From Orrella dioscoreae (GTDB taxonomy: Bacteria > Pseudomonadota > Gammaproteobacteria > Burkholderiales > Burkholderiaceae_B): 64,000 nt of DNA. The notes under the pieces are model-generated. The model saw nothing but the letters and a program-made list of their open reading frames with translations. It made no database searches and was not told the DNA's origin. The DNA lies in the NCBI RefSeq assembly GCF_900089455.2, contig NZ_LT907988.1:4464001-4528000 (forward strand), in the 5' to 3' direction. Below are positions 45,045-59,504 of the stretch, one piece after another (the stretch's first letter is position 1; every line of letters starts with the position of its first letter). The translations under genes were made by a program, and so were the position numbers.

Positions 45045-47111
45045 TCAGCCGCGCTTGTTCAGCAAGGCCTTGAGCATGCCCAGCCGTTCTTTCGGGCTGA
45101 GATGGCTGGCCGGGTCCGCCCCTTGCGGCGCGGTGCCCAGGCCCATTTCCTCGATGAAGCGGGAAGGCTCGCGCACCACGTCCTCGCGGGCGCGCCGGCG
45201 CTTCTTGCACCAGCTGAGGTTCAGGCTGCGCTGCGCGCGGGTGATGCCCACGTACATCAGCCGGCGCTCTTCCTCGATGCGCGCGGCCAGCGATTCCGCG
45301 GCCCGCGCCGGATCACCCTCTTCGTCGTCCTTTCCCATGTGCGGCAGGAGCCCTTCTTCCACGCCCGCCAGATAGACGTGCGGATACTCCAGGCCCTTGG
45401 ACGCATGCAGCGTCGACATCTTCACCGCGTCGGGCTCTTCCTCGTCATGCTGGCGCTCCAGCATCGTGATGAGCGCCACGTGCTGCACGAGCTCGAAGAG
45501 CGTATGGCCGTCTTCCTCGGCCTTGCGCTTGAGCCAGCCCACCAGTTCCAGCACGTTGTGCCAGCGTGACTGCGCCGGCCGCTCTTCCATGGTGTCGTAC
45601 AGGAAGCGCTCGTAGTCGATGGCGCCCAGGAGATCGTCCAGCAGCGGTCCGGCAGGCTCCGCCTTGGGGGGCGGGCGCCCTTCGACGCCGCGGCCCGCGC
45701 GCCATTGCATGCGCTGGATGAACTCCGTGAACACGCGCAACGGCTCGATCTGGCGCGGCTGCAGGCGGGTTTCCAGGCCTTGCTCGAAGACGGCCTCGAA
45801 GAGCGACACCTCACGCTCGGCAGCATAGGTGCCCAGGGCCTGCAAGGTGGCCTGCCCGATCCCGCGGCGTGGGGTCGTGGCGGCCCGGATGAAGGCGGGG
45901 TCGTCCGCATCGTTGGCGATCAGGCGCAGATAGGACAACACGTCGCGCACCTCGGCCTTGTCGAAGAAGCTCTGGCCGCCCGCGATCGTGTACGGGATCT
46001 TCAGGTCGCGCAGCGCCTGCTCGATGATGCGGGCCTGGTGGTTGCCGCGGTACAGGATGGCGAAATCCTTCCAGCTGGCCTGGCGCTCGAAGCGCGAGGC
46101 CGAAATCTTCATGGCGATGCTCTGGGCTTCGGTTTCCTCGTCGTTCATCGGCGAGATCACGATGGGCTCGCCCACGCCCAGGTCCGACCACAGCTTCTTC
46201 TCGAAGAGCTTGGGATTGCGCTCGATGACGCTGTTGGCCGCGGCCAGGATGCGCTGCACCGAACGGTAGTTCTGCTCCAGCTTGATGACCTTCAGCTGCG
46301 GATAGTCCGTCGTGAGCTTGGCCAGGTTCTCGATGGTGGCGCCGCGCCAGGCGTAGATGGCCTGGTCGTCGTCGCCCACCGCGGTGAACATGGCGCGCGG
46401 GCCGGTCAGCAGCCGCACCAGCTGGTACTGGCACACGTTGGTGTCCTGGTATTCGTCCACCAGCAGGTAGCGCACGCGGTTCTGCCAGCGCTCGCGCACC
46501 GTGTCGTTGCTGGCAAGCAGTTGCGCGGGAATGCGGATCAGGTCGTCGAAATCCACGGACTGGTAAGCCGCCAGCGTCGCGTTGTAGCTGCGATAGACCC
46601 GGGCGGCTTCGGCCTCGCCGGCGGTGGCGGCCGTGCGCTCGGCCTCGTCCGGATCCACCAGGCCGTTCTTCCACAACGAGATGGCCGACTGCACGGCACG
46701 CAGCCGGCCCTTGTCCGTGGTGGCCAGCATCTCCTGGATGATGGCCATGGCGTCATCCGCGTCCAGGATGGAGAACTGCGGCTTCAGCCCGGCATTGCGG
46801 GCTTCTTCCCGCAACAGGCGCACGCCCAGCGAGTGGAAGGTGCTGATGATGAGGCCCTTGGCCATCTTCGGGTCGACCAGGGTCTTCACGCGCTCGTCCA
46901 TCTCGCGCGCGGCCTTGTTCGTGAATGTCAGCGCCACGATGTTGCGAGCCATGTAGCCGCAATCGCGCAGCAGGTAGGCCATCTTCTGCGTGATGACGCG
47001 CGTCTTGCCGGAACCCGCGCCCGCCAGCACGAGGCTGGGGCCATCCAGGTAAAGCACGGCTTCGCGCTGCGCCGGGTTGAGCCCGGCGGGCACGGAATTG
47101 GGGGTGGTCAT
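45045..47111 (-). CDS. rep: ATP-dependent DNA helicase Rep (UvrD/Rep superfamily 1)
   Basis: A 688-aa 3'-5' helicase that clears replication-fork roadblocks. Motifs in order: Q-motif region GLNPAQREAV, Walker A GAGSGKT (~31), motif Ia ALTFTNKAAREM, motif II LLVDEYQDTN, motif III GDDDQAIYAWRGA, motif IV EQNYRS, motif V STLHASKGLEYPHVYL and motif VI YVGITRAQ. The size and the EPSRFIEEM C-terminus fit Rep better than UvrD. The ATG at 47111 is 4 nt past the priA stop, so both replication-restart genes are in one operon. Confidence 0.93.
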   Translation of the reverse strand: MTTPNSVPAGLNPAQREAVLYLDGPSLVLAGAGSGKTRVITQKMAYLLRDCGYMARNIVALTFTNKAAREMDERVKTLVDPKMAKGLIISTFHSLGVRLLREEARNAGLKPQFSILDADDAMAIIQEMLATTDKGRLRAVQSAISLWKNGLVDPDEAERTAATAGEAEAARVYRSYNATLAAYQSVDFDDLIRIPAQLLASNDTVRERWQNRVRYLLVDEYQDTNVCQYQLVRLLTGPRAMFTAVGDDDQAIYAWRGATIENLAKLTTDYPQLKVIKLEQNYRSVQRILAAANSVIERNPKLFEKKLWSDLGVGEPIVISPMNDEETEAQSIAMKISASRFERQASWKDFAILYRGNHQARIIEQALRDLKIPYTIAGGQSFFDKAEVRDVLSYLRLIANDADDPAFIRAATTPRRGIGQATLQALGTYAAEREVSLFEAVFEQGLETRLQPRQIEPLRVFTEFIQRMQWRAGRGVEGRPPPKAEPAGPLLDDLLGAIDYERFLYDTMEERPAQSRWHNVLELVGWLKRKAEEDGHTLFELVQHVALITMLERQHDEEEPDAVKMSTLHASKGLEYPHVYLAGVEEGLLPHMGKDDEEGDPARAAESLAARIEEERRLMYVGITRAQRSLNLSWCKKRRRAREDVVREPSRFIEEMGLGTAPQGADPASHLSPKERLGMLKALLNKRG

Positions 47112-47115
47112 TCTT

Positions 47116-49218
<2,103 letters not shown>

Positions 49219-49568
49219 CGGCGAGACGAAAACGGGAACGATCCGAGTCGCAACTTAAAGTGGATTCTCGGAGTTCGCCCTAAGAGATTGTTAGATCGGG
49301 GCTAGCAAAACCTTTTCCCGCCAGCCTGTGGATAACTTTGGGGAAAAGGCATTGAACAAGTGCTGAAGGGAAATAACACAGCTTATGCGGCAGGTCAAAA
49401 ACACTTTCTGAATATAGACTTAATCATTTCACATCAATGACTTACGACTGCATTCAGATCTCCGCTCTCTTCTGTGTGGGGTATTCCCTGAATTGCAATT
49501 TCCTGTGCACAAGTGCTCAGGGGTGCAGCCCGCCTGGGCAGCATTTCCGACGGGAGCGACCACTTACC
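49219..49568. other. Gap between priA and hemE (350 bp)
   Basis: No gene is supported. It is AT-richer than its surroundings and should hold the priA promoter (minus strand). It contains one consensus-like DnaA box (TGTGGATAA, 49327-49335) and TA-rich bases near 49,410-49,440. I see no array of boxes that would indicate an origin. Confidence 0.5.
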
Positions 49569-50648
49569 TCAGGCATGCAGCCCCGCGCTGTAGTGGTGGA
49601 CCTCGTCCACCAGCGCGGCAACCGCCTCCGGCGGCGTGTACTGGGAAATGCCATGGCCCAGGTTGAAGACGTGACCGCCCTGACCCACCGGACCGAAAGC
49701 GTCCAGCACGCGGCGGGCTTCGGCGCGCACAGCGGCTTCGCCGCCGAACAGTGCCATGGGGTCCAGGTTGCCCTGCAGCGCCACCCGGTCCTGTACCCGG
49801 CGGCGCGCGGCGCCCAGGTCCACCGTCCAATCCAGGCCGACGGCATCGCAGCCGATGGCGGCGATCTGTTCCAGCCAGATGCCCCCGCCCTTCGTGAACA
49901 CGATGACGGGCACGCGGCGCCCTTCGCGCTCGCGGATCAGCTTGTCTACCACGCGCTGGGTGTAGGCCAGCGAGAACTGCTGGAACAGGCCATCGGCCAG
50001 CACGCCCCCCCAGCTGTCGAAGATCATGGCAGCCTGGGCGCCGGCTTCGATCTGCGCGTTCAGGTAGCGCGCCGTGGTTTCGGCGTTGATTTCCAACATG
50101 CGGTGCAGCAGGTCGGGCCTGGCGTACAGCATGGTCTTGATCTGGCGATAATCGTCGCTGCCCTTGCCTTCGACCATGTAGCAGGCGATGGTCCAGGGAC
50201 TGCCGGCAAAACCGATCAGGGGCACCTTGCCGCCGAGTTCACGGCGGATGAGGCTGACGGCGTCGAAGACGTACTGCAGGCTGTCCAGCTCGGGCACGGC
50301 CAGCTTGGCCACGTCGGCTTCATTGCGCACGGGATGGGCGAAACGGGGGCCCTCGCCTGCCACGAAATCCAGGCCGAGGCCCATGGCATCAGGCACCGTT
50401 AGGATGTCCGAGAACAGGATGGCGGCGTCGAGGTCGTAGCGCGCCAGGGGCTGCAGCGTGACCTCACAGGCGTAGTCCGGGTTCTTGGCCAGGCGCAGGA
50501 AAGAGCCGGCGCGCGCACGCGTGGCGTTGTATTCGGGGAGATAGCGTCCTGCCTGGCGCATGAGCCAGAGCGGGGTATAGGGCACCGGCGCGCGCGACAG
50601 CGCGCGCAGGAAGACGTCATTCTTCAGGTCGGGAGCGGACACGGGCAT
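49569..50648 (-). CDS. hemE: Uroporphyrinogen decarboxylase
   Basis: A 359-aa cytoplasmic enzyme that removes four carboxyls from uroporphyrinogen III to give coproporphyrinogen III in haem synthesis. It carries the N-terminal signature [16 protein letters not shown], the substrate-binding [14 protein letters not shown], and the second signature [16 protein letters not shown]. Length is standard. It lies 66 nt downstream of the Fis-type regulator gene on the same strand. Confidence 0.96.
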   Translation of the reverse strand: MPVSAPDLKNDVFLRALSRAPVPYTPLWLMRQAGRYLPEYNATRARAGSFLRLAKNPDYACEVTLQPLARYDLDAAILFSDILTVPDAMGLGLDFVAGEGPRFAHPVRNEADVAKLAVPELDSLQYVFDAVSLIRRELGGKVPLIGFAGSPWTIACYMVEGKGSDDYRQIKTMLYARPDLLHRMLEINAETTARYLNAQIEAGAQAAMIFDSWGGVLADGLFQQFSLAYTQRVVDKLIREREGRRVPVIVFTKGGGIWLEQIAAIGCDAVGLDWTVDLGAARRRVQDRVALQGNLDPMALFGGEAAVRAEARRVLDAFGPVGQGGHVFNLGHGISQYTPPEAVAALVDEVHHYSAGLHA

Positions 50649-50714
50649 CCTTCTGCGGGCGAAACGTCGATTTTACCCGCCGCGGCCCTTCCTGCCCTGA
50701 CGCAACGCAAGCCC

Positions 50715-51524
50715 TCAGCCAAGCTCGTCGTCTTCCACCGTTGCGCCCTCGGTCCTGAAGGCCGCGGCGTCGATCCGATGCTTGCGCATCAACCCCCAGA
50801 ATGCCCGCCGGTGCTTGCTGGCCTGGCGCGCCGCCATCGCGATGTTGCCACCCGAGCGGCGCAAGGCCCGGCTCAGGTAATCGTGCTCGAAAGCAGCCAC
50901 CACGCGACTTTTGGCGGCACGAAACGACAGGGTTTCTTCGGTGGACGGCAGGCTTGCCCTGGATGCCAGCGCGTAGGGCATGTCGGGTTCCGCCAGCCCC
51001 GGCGCCCAGCCCGGGGAAGACTTCCCCGCCGCGTCGTTGCCGAGCGATGACCGGGCAGTTGCGGGGCGCACGGCCCCGTCACATCCGGCAAGAGCGCCTG
51101 CAGCCAATGCATCCTTGCGCCGCGCCACACAGGCCAGCCGCAAGCCGAGGTCGTCTCCCTCCAGCTCGACCCTGACGAAATCGCTCAGCCCCAGGCCCAG
51201 CAGGTCCTGGATGGCCGCGGCACGCAAGCCGTGGGCCAACCCCAGCAAGGGCACCGGAAGCATGCCTTCCGCCGCCGAAAGCGCCATGCGGCTCCAGGCG
51301 AGCTGTTCGGGCGCCACCGGCAGGATGGCCAGGTCATACCTGCGCAACACCTGCTGCAGCCGCCAGAGGGCGTCCGGCGCCGGTCCATCGGGCGCCTGGG
51401 CAGCCAGCGGCAGGGACAGCAGCCTTGCCCTGGGCAAGGCGTGCTCGCGGCGCGCCATCCAGTCCTTCACCCAGCCTTCCTGCCCGGGCGCCCATAGCAC
51501 CGCGCAATCGATCACCTGCCGCAT
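50715..51524 (-). CDS. Response-regulator-like protein with Fis-type DNA-binding end
   Basis: A 269-aa protein of unrecognised family. The C-terminal ~50 residues form a Fis/NtrC-type helix-turn-helix (FEHDYLSRALRRSGGNIAMA, ARQASKHRRAFWGLMRKHRI). The N-terminal part looks like a degenerate receiver domain (LPVPLLGLAHGLRAAAIQDL, GLSDFVRVELEGDDLGLRL), but no clear phospho-acceptor Asp pocket is visible. A Pro/Ser-rich linker joins them. No sigma-54 AAA+ domain is present, so it would act as a simple DNA-binding protein. It sits just upstream of hemE and may be co-transcribed with it. Confidence 0.65.
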   Translation of the reverse strand: MRQVIDCAVLWAPGQEGWVKDWMARREHALPRARLLSLPLAAQAPDGPAPDALWRLQQVLRRYDLAILPVAPEQLAWSRMALSAAEGMLPVPLLGLAHGLRAAAIQDLLGLGLSDFVRVELEGDDLGLRLACVARRKDALAAGALAGCDGAVRPATARSSLGNDAAGKSSPGWAPGLAEPDMPYALASRASLPSTEETLSFRAAKSRVVAAFEHDYLSRALRRSGGNIAMAARQASKHRRAFWGLMRKHRIDAAAFRTEGATVEDDELG

Positions 51525-51643
51525 CTTCGCTCCCTTGATGTTGCGTGCCCATGCAGGCTACCGCCACCCCAGGGGCTCGGCCATGCGGGAAAGACGCGAC
51601 ACGGGAAACACGGATGGCTGCCCGCAGGGCAAGGACACAGGCA

Positions 51644-51697
51644 GGAAACGGAAAACGGAAAACAGAAAACGGAAAACCCACCGCGAAGGGTGGGTTT
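51644..51697 (-). terminator. Terminator of the atp operon with a 7-bp tandem repeat
   Basis: AAACCCACC (51674-51682) pairs with GGTGGGTTT (51689-51697). On the minus strand a T-rich tract follows. That tract is built from about five tandem copies of GTTTTCC-type units (51644-51677 on the plus strand as GGAAAAC repeats). It lies 50 nt past the atpC stop. Confidence 0.75.
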
Positions 51698-51746
51698 CCT
51701 GTGTCCTGCGCCGGCGCGCGAACGCGCCGGTACCGCACGGCAATAC

Positions 51747-52178
51747 TCAGTGGTGCGAGCGGCCGGATTCGGAGGCCTTGCGGGCCGCCAAGGTCTGCGC
51801 GGCCAGCATGGCCAGCTCGGCCTCGACAGCGGCGATGGTCGCCTTGTCGGTGGCCTTGCTCAAGGCTTCCTGGGCGCGCTCGCGCGCGGCCACGGCCTTG
51901 GCTTCGTCCAGGTCAGCCGCGCGGATGGCGGTGTCGGACAACACCGTCACGCTGCCCGGCTGCACTTCCAGGATGCCGCCGGCGACGAAGACGCTTTCTT
52001 CCTGGCCGTTGTCGGCCCGGACAATCTTCACCGTGCCAGGACGGATCCGCGAGATCAGCGGCGTGTGGCCGGGCAGGATGCCCAGTTCACCCGCTTCACC
52101 CGGCAGTGCCACGAACGTGGCTTCGCCAGCGAAGATGGACTCTTCGGCGCTGACGACATCGACATGCAGGGTAGCCAT
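51747..52178 (-). CDS. atpC: F1Fo ATP synthase subunit epsilon
   Basis: The 143-aa central-stalk subunit, which couples rotation and can inhibit ATP hydrolysis. The N-terminal beta-sandwich ([31 protein letters not shown]) and the C-terminal two-helix domain are recognisable. It is the last gene of the operon, 12 nt after atpD. Confidence 0.95.
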   Translation of the reverse strand: MATLHVDVVSAEESIFAGEATFVALPGEAGELGILPGHTPLISRIRPGTVKIVRADNGQEESVFVAGGILEVQPGSVTVLSDTAIRAADLDEAKAVAARERAQEALSKATDKATIAAVEAELAMLAAQTLAARKASESGRSHH

Positions 52179-52190
52179 GATGGGAAATCC

Positions 52191-53672
<1,482 letters not shown>

Positions 53673-54587
53673 TCAAACGGCTGCGGCGCCCCCCACGATT
53701 TCGGAGATTTCTTTCGTAATGGCTGCCTGGCGGGTCTTGTTGTAGACCAGCTGGAGGTCGCCGATGACTTTCTTGGCATTGTCGGAAGCGGCCTTCATGG
53801 CCACCATCCGCGCGGACTGTTCGGACGCCATGTTCTCGGCGACCGCCTGGAACACCAGGCCCTCGACGTAGCGCTGCAGCAGCTCGTCGATGACGGTCTT
53901 GGCATCGGGCTCGTAGATGTAGTCCCAGCTGTAGCTGGCCTTCACTTCCTCGCCTTCAGCCTCTGCCTTCTTCAGGCCGCTCTGGAACGGATCTTCCAGG
54001 CCGTCCGGCAGGGGCAGCAGGCGCAGGAACACGGGCTCCTGGCGCATGGTGTTCACGAAGCGCGTCGTCGCGATGTACAGCGCGTCGATACGGCCTTCCA
54101 GGAAAGCGTCGAGCTGCACCTTCAGCGCGCCCAGCAGGCGCTCGAGGTTGGGCTTGTCGCCCAGGCCCACTTCCTGCGAGACCAGGTTGCTGCCCAGGCG
54201 CGTCAGCAGGCTCAAGCCCTTGTTGCCAAAGGCCGTGGTCTGGACCTCGATGCCGCGCTCTTGGAATTCCTTCAGCTTGTTCAGCAGCACGCGCGAGACG
54301 TTGGTGTTCAGGCCGCCGCACAGACCCTTGTCGGTCGTGACCACGACCACACCCACCGCCTTGGGCTGTTCGGCATGCGCCGCCAGGTAGGGATGGCTGT
54401 ACTCGGGATTGGCCTGCATCAGGTGAGCTGCGATCTCGCGCACCTTGGTGGCGTACGGACGGCTGGCCCGCATCCGATCCTGCGCCTTGCGCATTTTGGA
54501 TGCAGCCACCATTTCCATCGCCTTGGTGATCTTGCGCGTGTTTTGCACGCTCTTGATCTTGGTTCGGATTTCCTTGATTCCGGGCAT
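53673..54587 (-). CDS. atpG: F1Fo ATP synthase subunit gamma
   Basis: The 304-aa rotor shaft of F1. The conserved N-terminus ([20 protein letters not shown], then [15 protein letters not shown]) and C-terminus ([20 protein letters not shown]) form the coiled coil inserted into the hexamer. The internal [15 protein letters not shown] is also diagnostic. Confidence 0.97.
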   Translation of the reverse strand: MPGIKEIRTKIKSVQNTRKITKAMEMVAASKMRKAQDRMRASRPYATKVREIAAHLMQANPEYSHPYLAAHAEQPKAVGVVVVTTDKGLCGGLNTNVSRVLLNKLKEFQERGIEVQTTAFGNKGLSLLTRLGSNLVSQEVGLGDKPNLERLLGALKVQLDAFLEGRIDALYIATTRFVNTMRQEPVFLRLLPLPDGLEDPFQSGLKKAEAEGEEVKASYSWDYIYEPDAKTVIDELLQRYVEGLVFQAVAENMASEQSARMVAMKAASDNAKKVIGDLQLVYNKTRQAAITKEISEIVGGAAAV

Positions 54588-54689
54588 TGCGCTTCCTGTT
54601 GAGACGGCCGGGCGGGCCAGGGCCGAGGCGGGCCCGCTAGGCGGGACGGCGCGTCAAGCGCCCCACCCCGCCAGACCAGTCAAAATGCC

Positions 54690-56231
54690 TTAAAAAGCAC
54701 CGTGCTTCTTGAATTCCTGGATCGTGCTCGCCAGCTCGACGTCGTCATCCTTGGACAGTTCCTTCGTGTCCTCGATGCGCTGGATCAGAGCAGCGTGCTT
54801 GGCCTTCAGGTGATCCTTCAGCGCCTTCTCGAAGCCCAGGATCTGCGAAACCTCGATGTCGTCCAGGTAGCCGTTGTTGACGGCATACAGGGTGACAGCC
54901 AGTTCCCAGACTTGCAGCGGCTGGTACTGGGGCTGCTTCAGCAGCTCCACCACGCGCTTGCCGCGCTCGAGCTGGCGACGGGTCGATTCGTCGAGGTCCG
55001 AGGCGAACTGGGCGAAAGCCGCCAGTTCACGGTACTGGGCCAGGTCGGTACGGATACCGCCGGACAGCTTCTTGACGACCTTGGTCTGGGCGGCGCCACC
55101 GACGCGCGACACCGAGATACCGGCGTTGATGGCGGGACGCACACCCGCGTTGAACAGGTCCGATTCCAGGAAGATCTGACCGTCGGTGATCGAGATCACG
55201 TTGGTGGCCACGAAGGCCGACACGTCACCGGCTTGCGTTTCGATGATCGGCAGGGCCGTCAGCGAACCGGTCTTGCCCTTGACGGCGCCGTTCGTGAACT
55301 TCTCGACGTACTCTTCGTTGACGCGCGCGGCACGCTCGAGCAGACGCGAATGCAGGTAGAACACGTCGCCGGGGTAGGCTTCGCGGCCGGGCGGGCGGCG
55401 CAGCAGCAGCGACACCTGGCGATAGGCCCAGGCTTGCTTGGTCAGATCGTCATAGATGATCAGGGCGTCTTCGCCGCGATCGCGGAAGTATTCGCCCATC
55501 GTGCAGCCGGAGTAGGCCGACAGGTACTGCATGGCGGCGGGATCCGACGCCGAGGCAGCCACGATGATGGTGTATTCCATGGCGCCGTGCTCTTCGAGCT
55601 TGCGCACCACGTTGTTGATCGTCGACGCCTTCTGGCCGATGGCGACGTACACGCAGGTGACGTTCTTGCCCTTCTGGCTGATGATGGTGTCGACGGCAAC
55701 GGCGGTCTTGCCGGTCTGGCGGTCGCCAATGATCAGCTCGCGCTGGCCACGGCCGATAGGCACCATGGCGTCGATGGCCTTGATACCGGTCTGCAGGGGC
55801 TGCGACACCGATTGACGGGCGATCACGCCCGGGGCGACCTTCTCGATCACGTCGGTCTGGGTCGCGTTCAGCGGGCCCTTGCCGTCGATGGGAGTGCCCA
55901 GCGCGTTCAGCACGCGGCCGCGCAGTTCGGGACCCACGGGCACTTCCAGGATGCGGCCGGTCGTCTTGACGGCGTCGCCTTCCGAAATGCCGGTGTAGTC
56001 ACCCAGGATCACGGCGCCGACAGAGTCGCGCTCGAGGTTCAGGGCCAGGCCGAAGATGTTGTTGGGGAATTCAAGCATTTCGCCCTGCATCACGTCGGAC
56101 AGGCCGTGGATGCGGGTGATGCCGTCGGTCACGGAGACGACCGTGCCTTGGGTACGGATATCGGTCGAAGCGCCGATGCCTTCGATGCGGCTTTTCAGCA
56201 GTTCGCTGATCTCGGACGGATTGAGTTGCAT
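54690..56231 (-). CDS. atpA: F1Fo ATP synthase subunit alpha
   Basis: The 513-aa non-catalytic nucleotide-binding subunit. P-loop [15 protein letters not shown], the [20 protein letters not shown] block and the C-terminal [19 protein letters not shown] are present, and the N-terminus [16 protein letters not shown] is standard. The gap to atpG (102 nt) is the widest within the F1 genes. Confidence 0.97.
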   Translation of the reverse strand: MQLNPSEISELLKSRIEGIGASTDIRTQGTVVSVTDGITRIHGLSDVMQGEMLEFPNNIFGLALNLERDSVGAVILGDYTGISEGDAVKTTGRILEVPVGPELRGRVLNALGTPIDGKGPLNATQTDVIEKVAPGVIARQSVSQPLQTGIKAIDAMVPIGRGQRELIIGDRQTGKTAVAVDTIISQKGKNVTCVYVAIGQKASTINNVVRKLEEHGAMEYTIIVAASASDPAAMQYLSAYSGCTMGEYFRDRGEDALIIYDDLTKQAWAYRQVSLLLRRPPGREAYPGDVFYLHSRLLERAARVNEEYVEKFTNGAVKGKTGSLTALPIIETQAGDVSAFVATNVISITDGQIFLESDLFNAGVRPAINAGISVSRVGGAAQTKVVKKLSGGIRTDLAQYRELAAFAQFASDLDESTRRQLERGKRVVELLKQPQYQPLQVWELAVTLYAVNNGYLDDIEVSQILGFEKALKDHLKAKHAALIQRIEDTKELSKDDDVELASTIQEFKKHGAF

Positions 56232-56262
56232 GTTCAGACTCCTGGAATCCTGTTATCTGGCC

Positions 56263-56805
56263 TTACGCCGCCAGCGTGTCGCGCATGCGCGCCAATTGGG
56301 CCTGCACGGAAGTATCGAGCACCTGATCACCCACGGTGACCCGCACGCCGCCGATGAGCGACGCGTCGAGACTGACCTCGGGCTTCAACTTGCGGCCGAA
56401 CTTCTTCTCGAGCCCGGCCACCAATTCAGCGACCTGCTCGTCCGACAGCGCGAACGCGCTGGCGATCTCGGCCACGGCGACGCCTTCGTGCCGGTTCTTC
56501 AGCACGTCGAACTGGCTGGCGATCTCGGGCAGGAGCAGCAGGCGGTCGTTCTGCACCAGCAGTTCGACGAAGTTACGGGCAGCCTGGGGCAACGTCGCCT
56601 TGATCAGGCTGAGGAAGAGGTCGACCCGCTGGGCCTGGTTCAGGCGCGGGTCGGACAGGACGGCGCCCACCTCGGGATTGGCCGCGACCTGGGCCAGATC
56701 GGCCAGCAGGGAGCTCCAGCCGGCCAGGCTGGTGGCCTGGTCGTTGCGCGCGGCGCCGAACAGCGCTTCGGCGTACGGGCGGGCAACAGTCGAAAGTTCA
56801 GCCAT
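56263..56805 (-). CDS. atpH: F1Fo ATP synthase subunit delta
   Basis: The 180-aa peripheral-stalk subunit linking b to the top of F1. The N-terminal six-helix domain ([18 protein letters not shown]) and the C-terminal conserved [20 protein letters not shown] identify it. It starts 11 nt after atpF. Confidence 0.95.
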   Translation of the reverse strand: MAELSTVARPYAEALFGAARNDQATSLAGWSSLLADLAQVAANPEVGAVLSDPRLNQAQRVDLFLSLIKATLPQAARNFVELLVQNDRLLLLPEIASQFDVLKNRHEGVAVAEIASAFALSDEQVAELVAGLEKKFGRKLKPEVSLDASLIGGVRVTVGDQVLDTSVQAQLARMRDTLAA

Positions 56806-56816
56806 GACGTTTCCGA

Positions 56817-57287
56817 TTAGAGCTGGGCCTTGAGCTGGCTGAGCAGCTCGGCGTGGGCGCGGGCGTCGACCTCGCGCTTGAGGATCTGCTCGGCGCCCTT
56901 GACGGCCAGTGCAGCCACGTCTTCGCGCAGTTGATCGCGCACGCGTTGCACTTCCTGTTCGGCGTCCTGGCGCGCCTGCGCCTGGATACGAGCACGCTCG
57001 GCTTCGGCTTCGCGGCGGGCGGCATCGATCAGTTGAGCGGCCTGCTTTTCAGCGTCGGCGATACGCGTGTGCGTCTCGGACTTGGCGGATGCCTCAATCA
57101 GGCTGATGCGCGCCTGCGCCTGAGCCAGGTCGGCCTTGCCCTTTTCGGAGGCGGCCAGCCCGTCGGCGATTTTCTGGCGGCGCTCATCCATCGCCTTCGT
57201 CAGCGGCGGCCACACGAATTTCATCGTGAACCAACCCAGGACGAAGAACACGAGCATCTGAAAGAAGATTGTCGCGTTCAGATTCAC
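56817..57287 (-). CDS. atpF: F1Fo ATP synthase subunit b
   Basis: The 156-aa peripheral-stalk subunit. A single N-terminal transmembrane helix ([20 protein letters not shown]) is followed by a long charged, Ala/Glu/Arg-rich coiled coil. Length equals that of the E. coli b subunit. A large hairpin lies in the leader between atpE and this gene. Confidence 0.95.
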   Translation of the reverse strand: MNLNATIFFQMLVFFVLGWFTMKFVWPPLTKAMDERRQKIADGLAASEKGKADLAQAQARISLIEASAKSETHTRIADAEKQAAQLIDAARREAEAERARIQAQARQDAEQEVQRVRDQLREDVAALAVKGAEQILKREVDARAHAELLSQLKAQL

Positions 57288-57351
57288 GGTCGTATTCCTT
57301 TAAACCCTGCAGCCCGCGGCGCGTTACACACCGCGTGGCACCAATATTTTT

Positions 57352-57388
57352 CCGGATGGCGCGGACCCGCCGGGGGTCCGCCATCCGG
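57352..57388 (-). promoter_or_regulatory. Strong intra-operon hairpin between atpE and atpF
   Basis: CCGGATGGC (57352-57360) pairs with GCCATCCGG (57380-57388), and GGACCC (57363-57368) with GGGTCC (57374-57379), giving a 15-bp stem with a 2-nt bulge and a small loop. On the minus strand it is followed by AAAAATATT rather than T's, so it is more likely an mRNA-stabilising or processing element than a terminator. Confidence 0.55.
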
Positions 57389-57425
57389 CTTCAAGTCCCG
57401 CCACGAACTGGCGGGCAACGCGCAA

Positions 57426-58623
<1,198 letters not shown>

Positions 58624-58705
58624 TGATTCCCTACCCCGAGACTTTGCTGGTCACCGGGGCGCGCGGCGCGTCCCGGTCATGTTGCTTGGATATTCTGCCG
58701 CCCGC

Positions 58706-59236
58706 CTATGACAGCTTGCGGAACATCAGTAATAGTACGTAGCCCTTCAGTGCGCAGAGCAGCCCCACGAGCAGGGCTGGCCACACGATGTGGTCGCCGC
58801 CCACGCGGACTATCGCCCAGAGCAGCAACACTGTCAGACCGAGTTTGAGAACTTCGCCGAACAAGAACGTAAAAGGATTTGCACCACCCGGCCGGTAGAT
58901 ATCCAGCAACAGGCGCAGCCCGAAACAGGCATTGGGGATGAAATACGCCCCCGCGCCCGCCAGTGCCGACACACCTGCCGCCGGTCCCGCCACCCCCCAG
59001 GCCACCAGCGCCGCAACGAGCGCCATGAGACCCTGGGCGAAGATGGTGCGAAGCAGATCCCGCTTAGCCCTGGCTGCCACGGCAGCGCGCTCGCCCGCGC
59101 TCAGGACCACGCCTGGCTTGCCATGACCGTTACCGGCACCGGCTGCCTGACCCGAGGTCCCGACCACATTGACTTGATTGGCGCGCATGCCGCCCAGCCC
59201 TGCTTCCGGCATCGCGCCAGGACTTTGTCCAGGCAT
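58706..59236 (-). CDS. atpI: ATP synthase-associated protein AtpI
   Basis: A 176-aa protein with four hydrophobic helices in the C-terminal 120 residues (IFAQGLMALVAALVAWGVAG, GVSALAGAGAYFIPNACFGL, NPFTFLFGEVLKLGLTVLLL, then the final helix). This is the AtpI/UncI pattern; the family is thought to help c-ring assembly or ion supply. The start is uncertain: the ATG at 59236 gives a ~50-residue polar N-tail, and the ATG at 59188 would shorten it to 160 aa. It is the first gene of the atp operon, 82 nt before atpB; the operon promoter should lie upstream, at 59237-59430. Confidence 0.88.
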   Translation of the reverse strand: MPGQSPGAMPEAGLGGMRANQVNVVGTSGQAAGAGNGHGKPGVVLSAGERAAVAARAKRDLLRTIFAQGLMALVAALVAWGVAGPAAGVSALAGAGAYFIPNACFGLRLLLDIYRPGGANPFTFLFGEVLKLGLTVLLLWAIVRVGGDHIVWPALLVGLLCALKGYVLLLMFRKLS

Positions 59237-59433
59237 TGCCACGTTCTTTTCCCGCAAGCGACAAACCAAATAAGTATAGCGTGAATGTTTTTTGACAGGC
59301 AAATCGCGGAATCCCAACAGGGGCGCGCCCTGGCGCGACACCGCACCCTGCCTGGGTCCGCCGCGGCACAGCCAAAAAGGGACGGGTCTATGCGGGCTTA
59401 CCCTGACGCATTTTCCGGGTGCCGAACGCAAAA

Positions 59434-59455
59434 AACGGCGCCCGAAGGCGCCGTT
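59434..59455 (-). terminator. Terminator of the DUF1254 gene
   Basis: AACGGCGCC (59434-59442) and GGCGCCGTT (59447-59455) form a perfect 9-bp stem with a 4-nt loop, followed on the minus strand by a run of T's. It separates the DUF1254 gene from the atp operon. Confidence 0.9.
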
Positions 59456-59504
59456 GTAAAGCCCAGGCCCGCGAACGCGGGGCCGGGCAGTCTCTGCTCG
59501 GAGA

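Noticed and set aside
49327-49335. DnaA-box-like TGTGGATAA between priA and hemE, near the atp operon
   Set aside because: Only one box, no dnaA, gidA or rpmH nearby and no AT-rich unwinding array; not enough for an origin.
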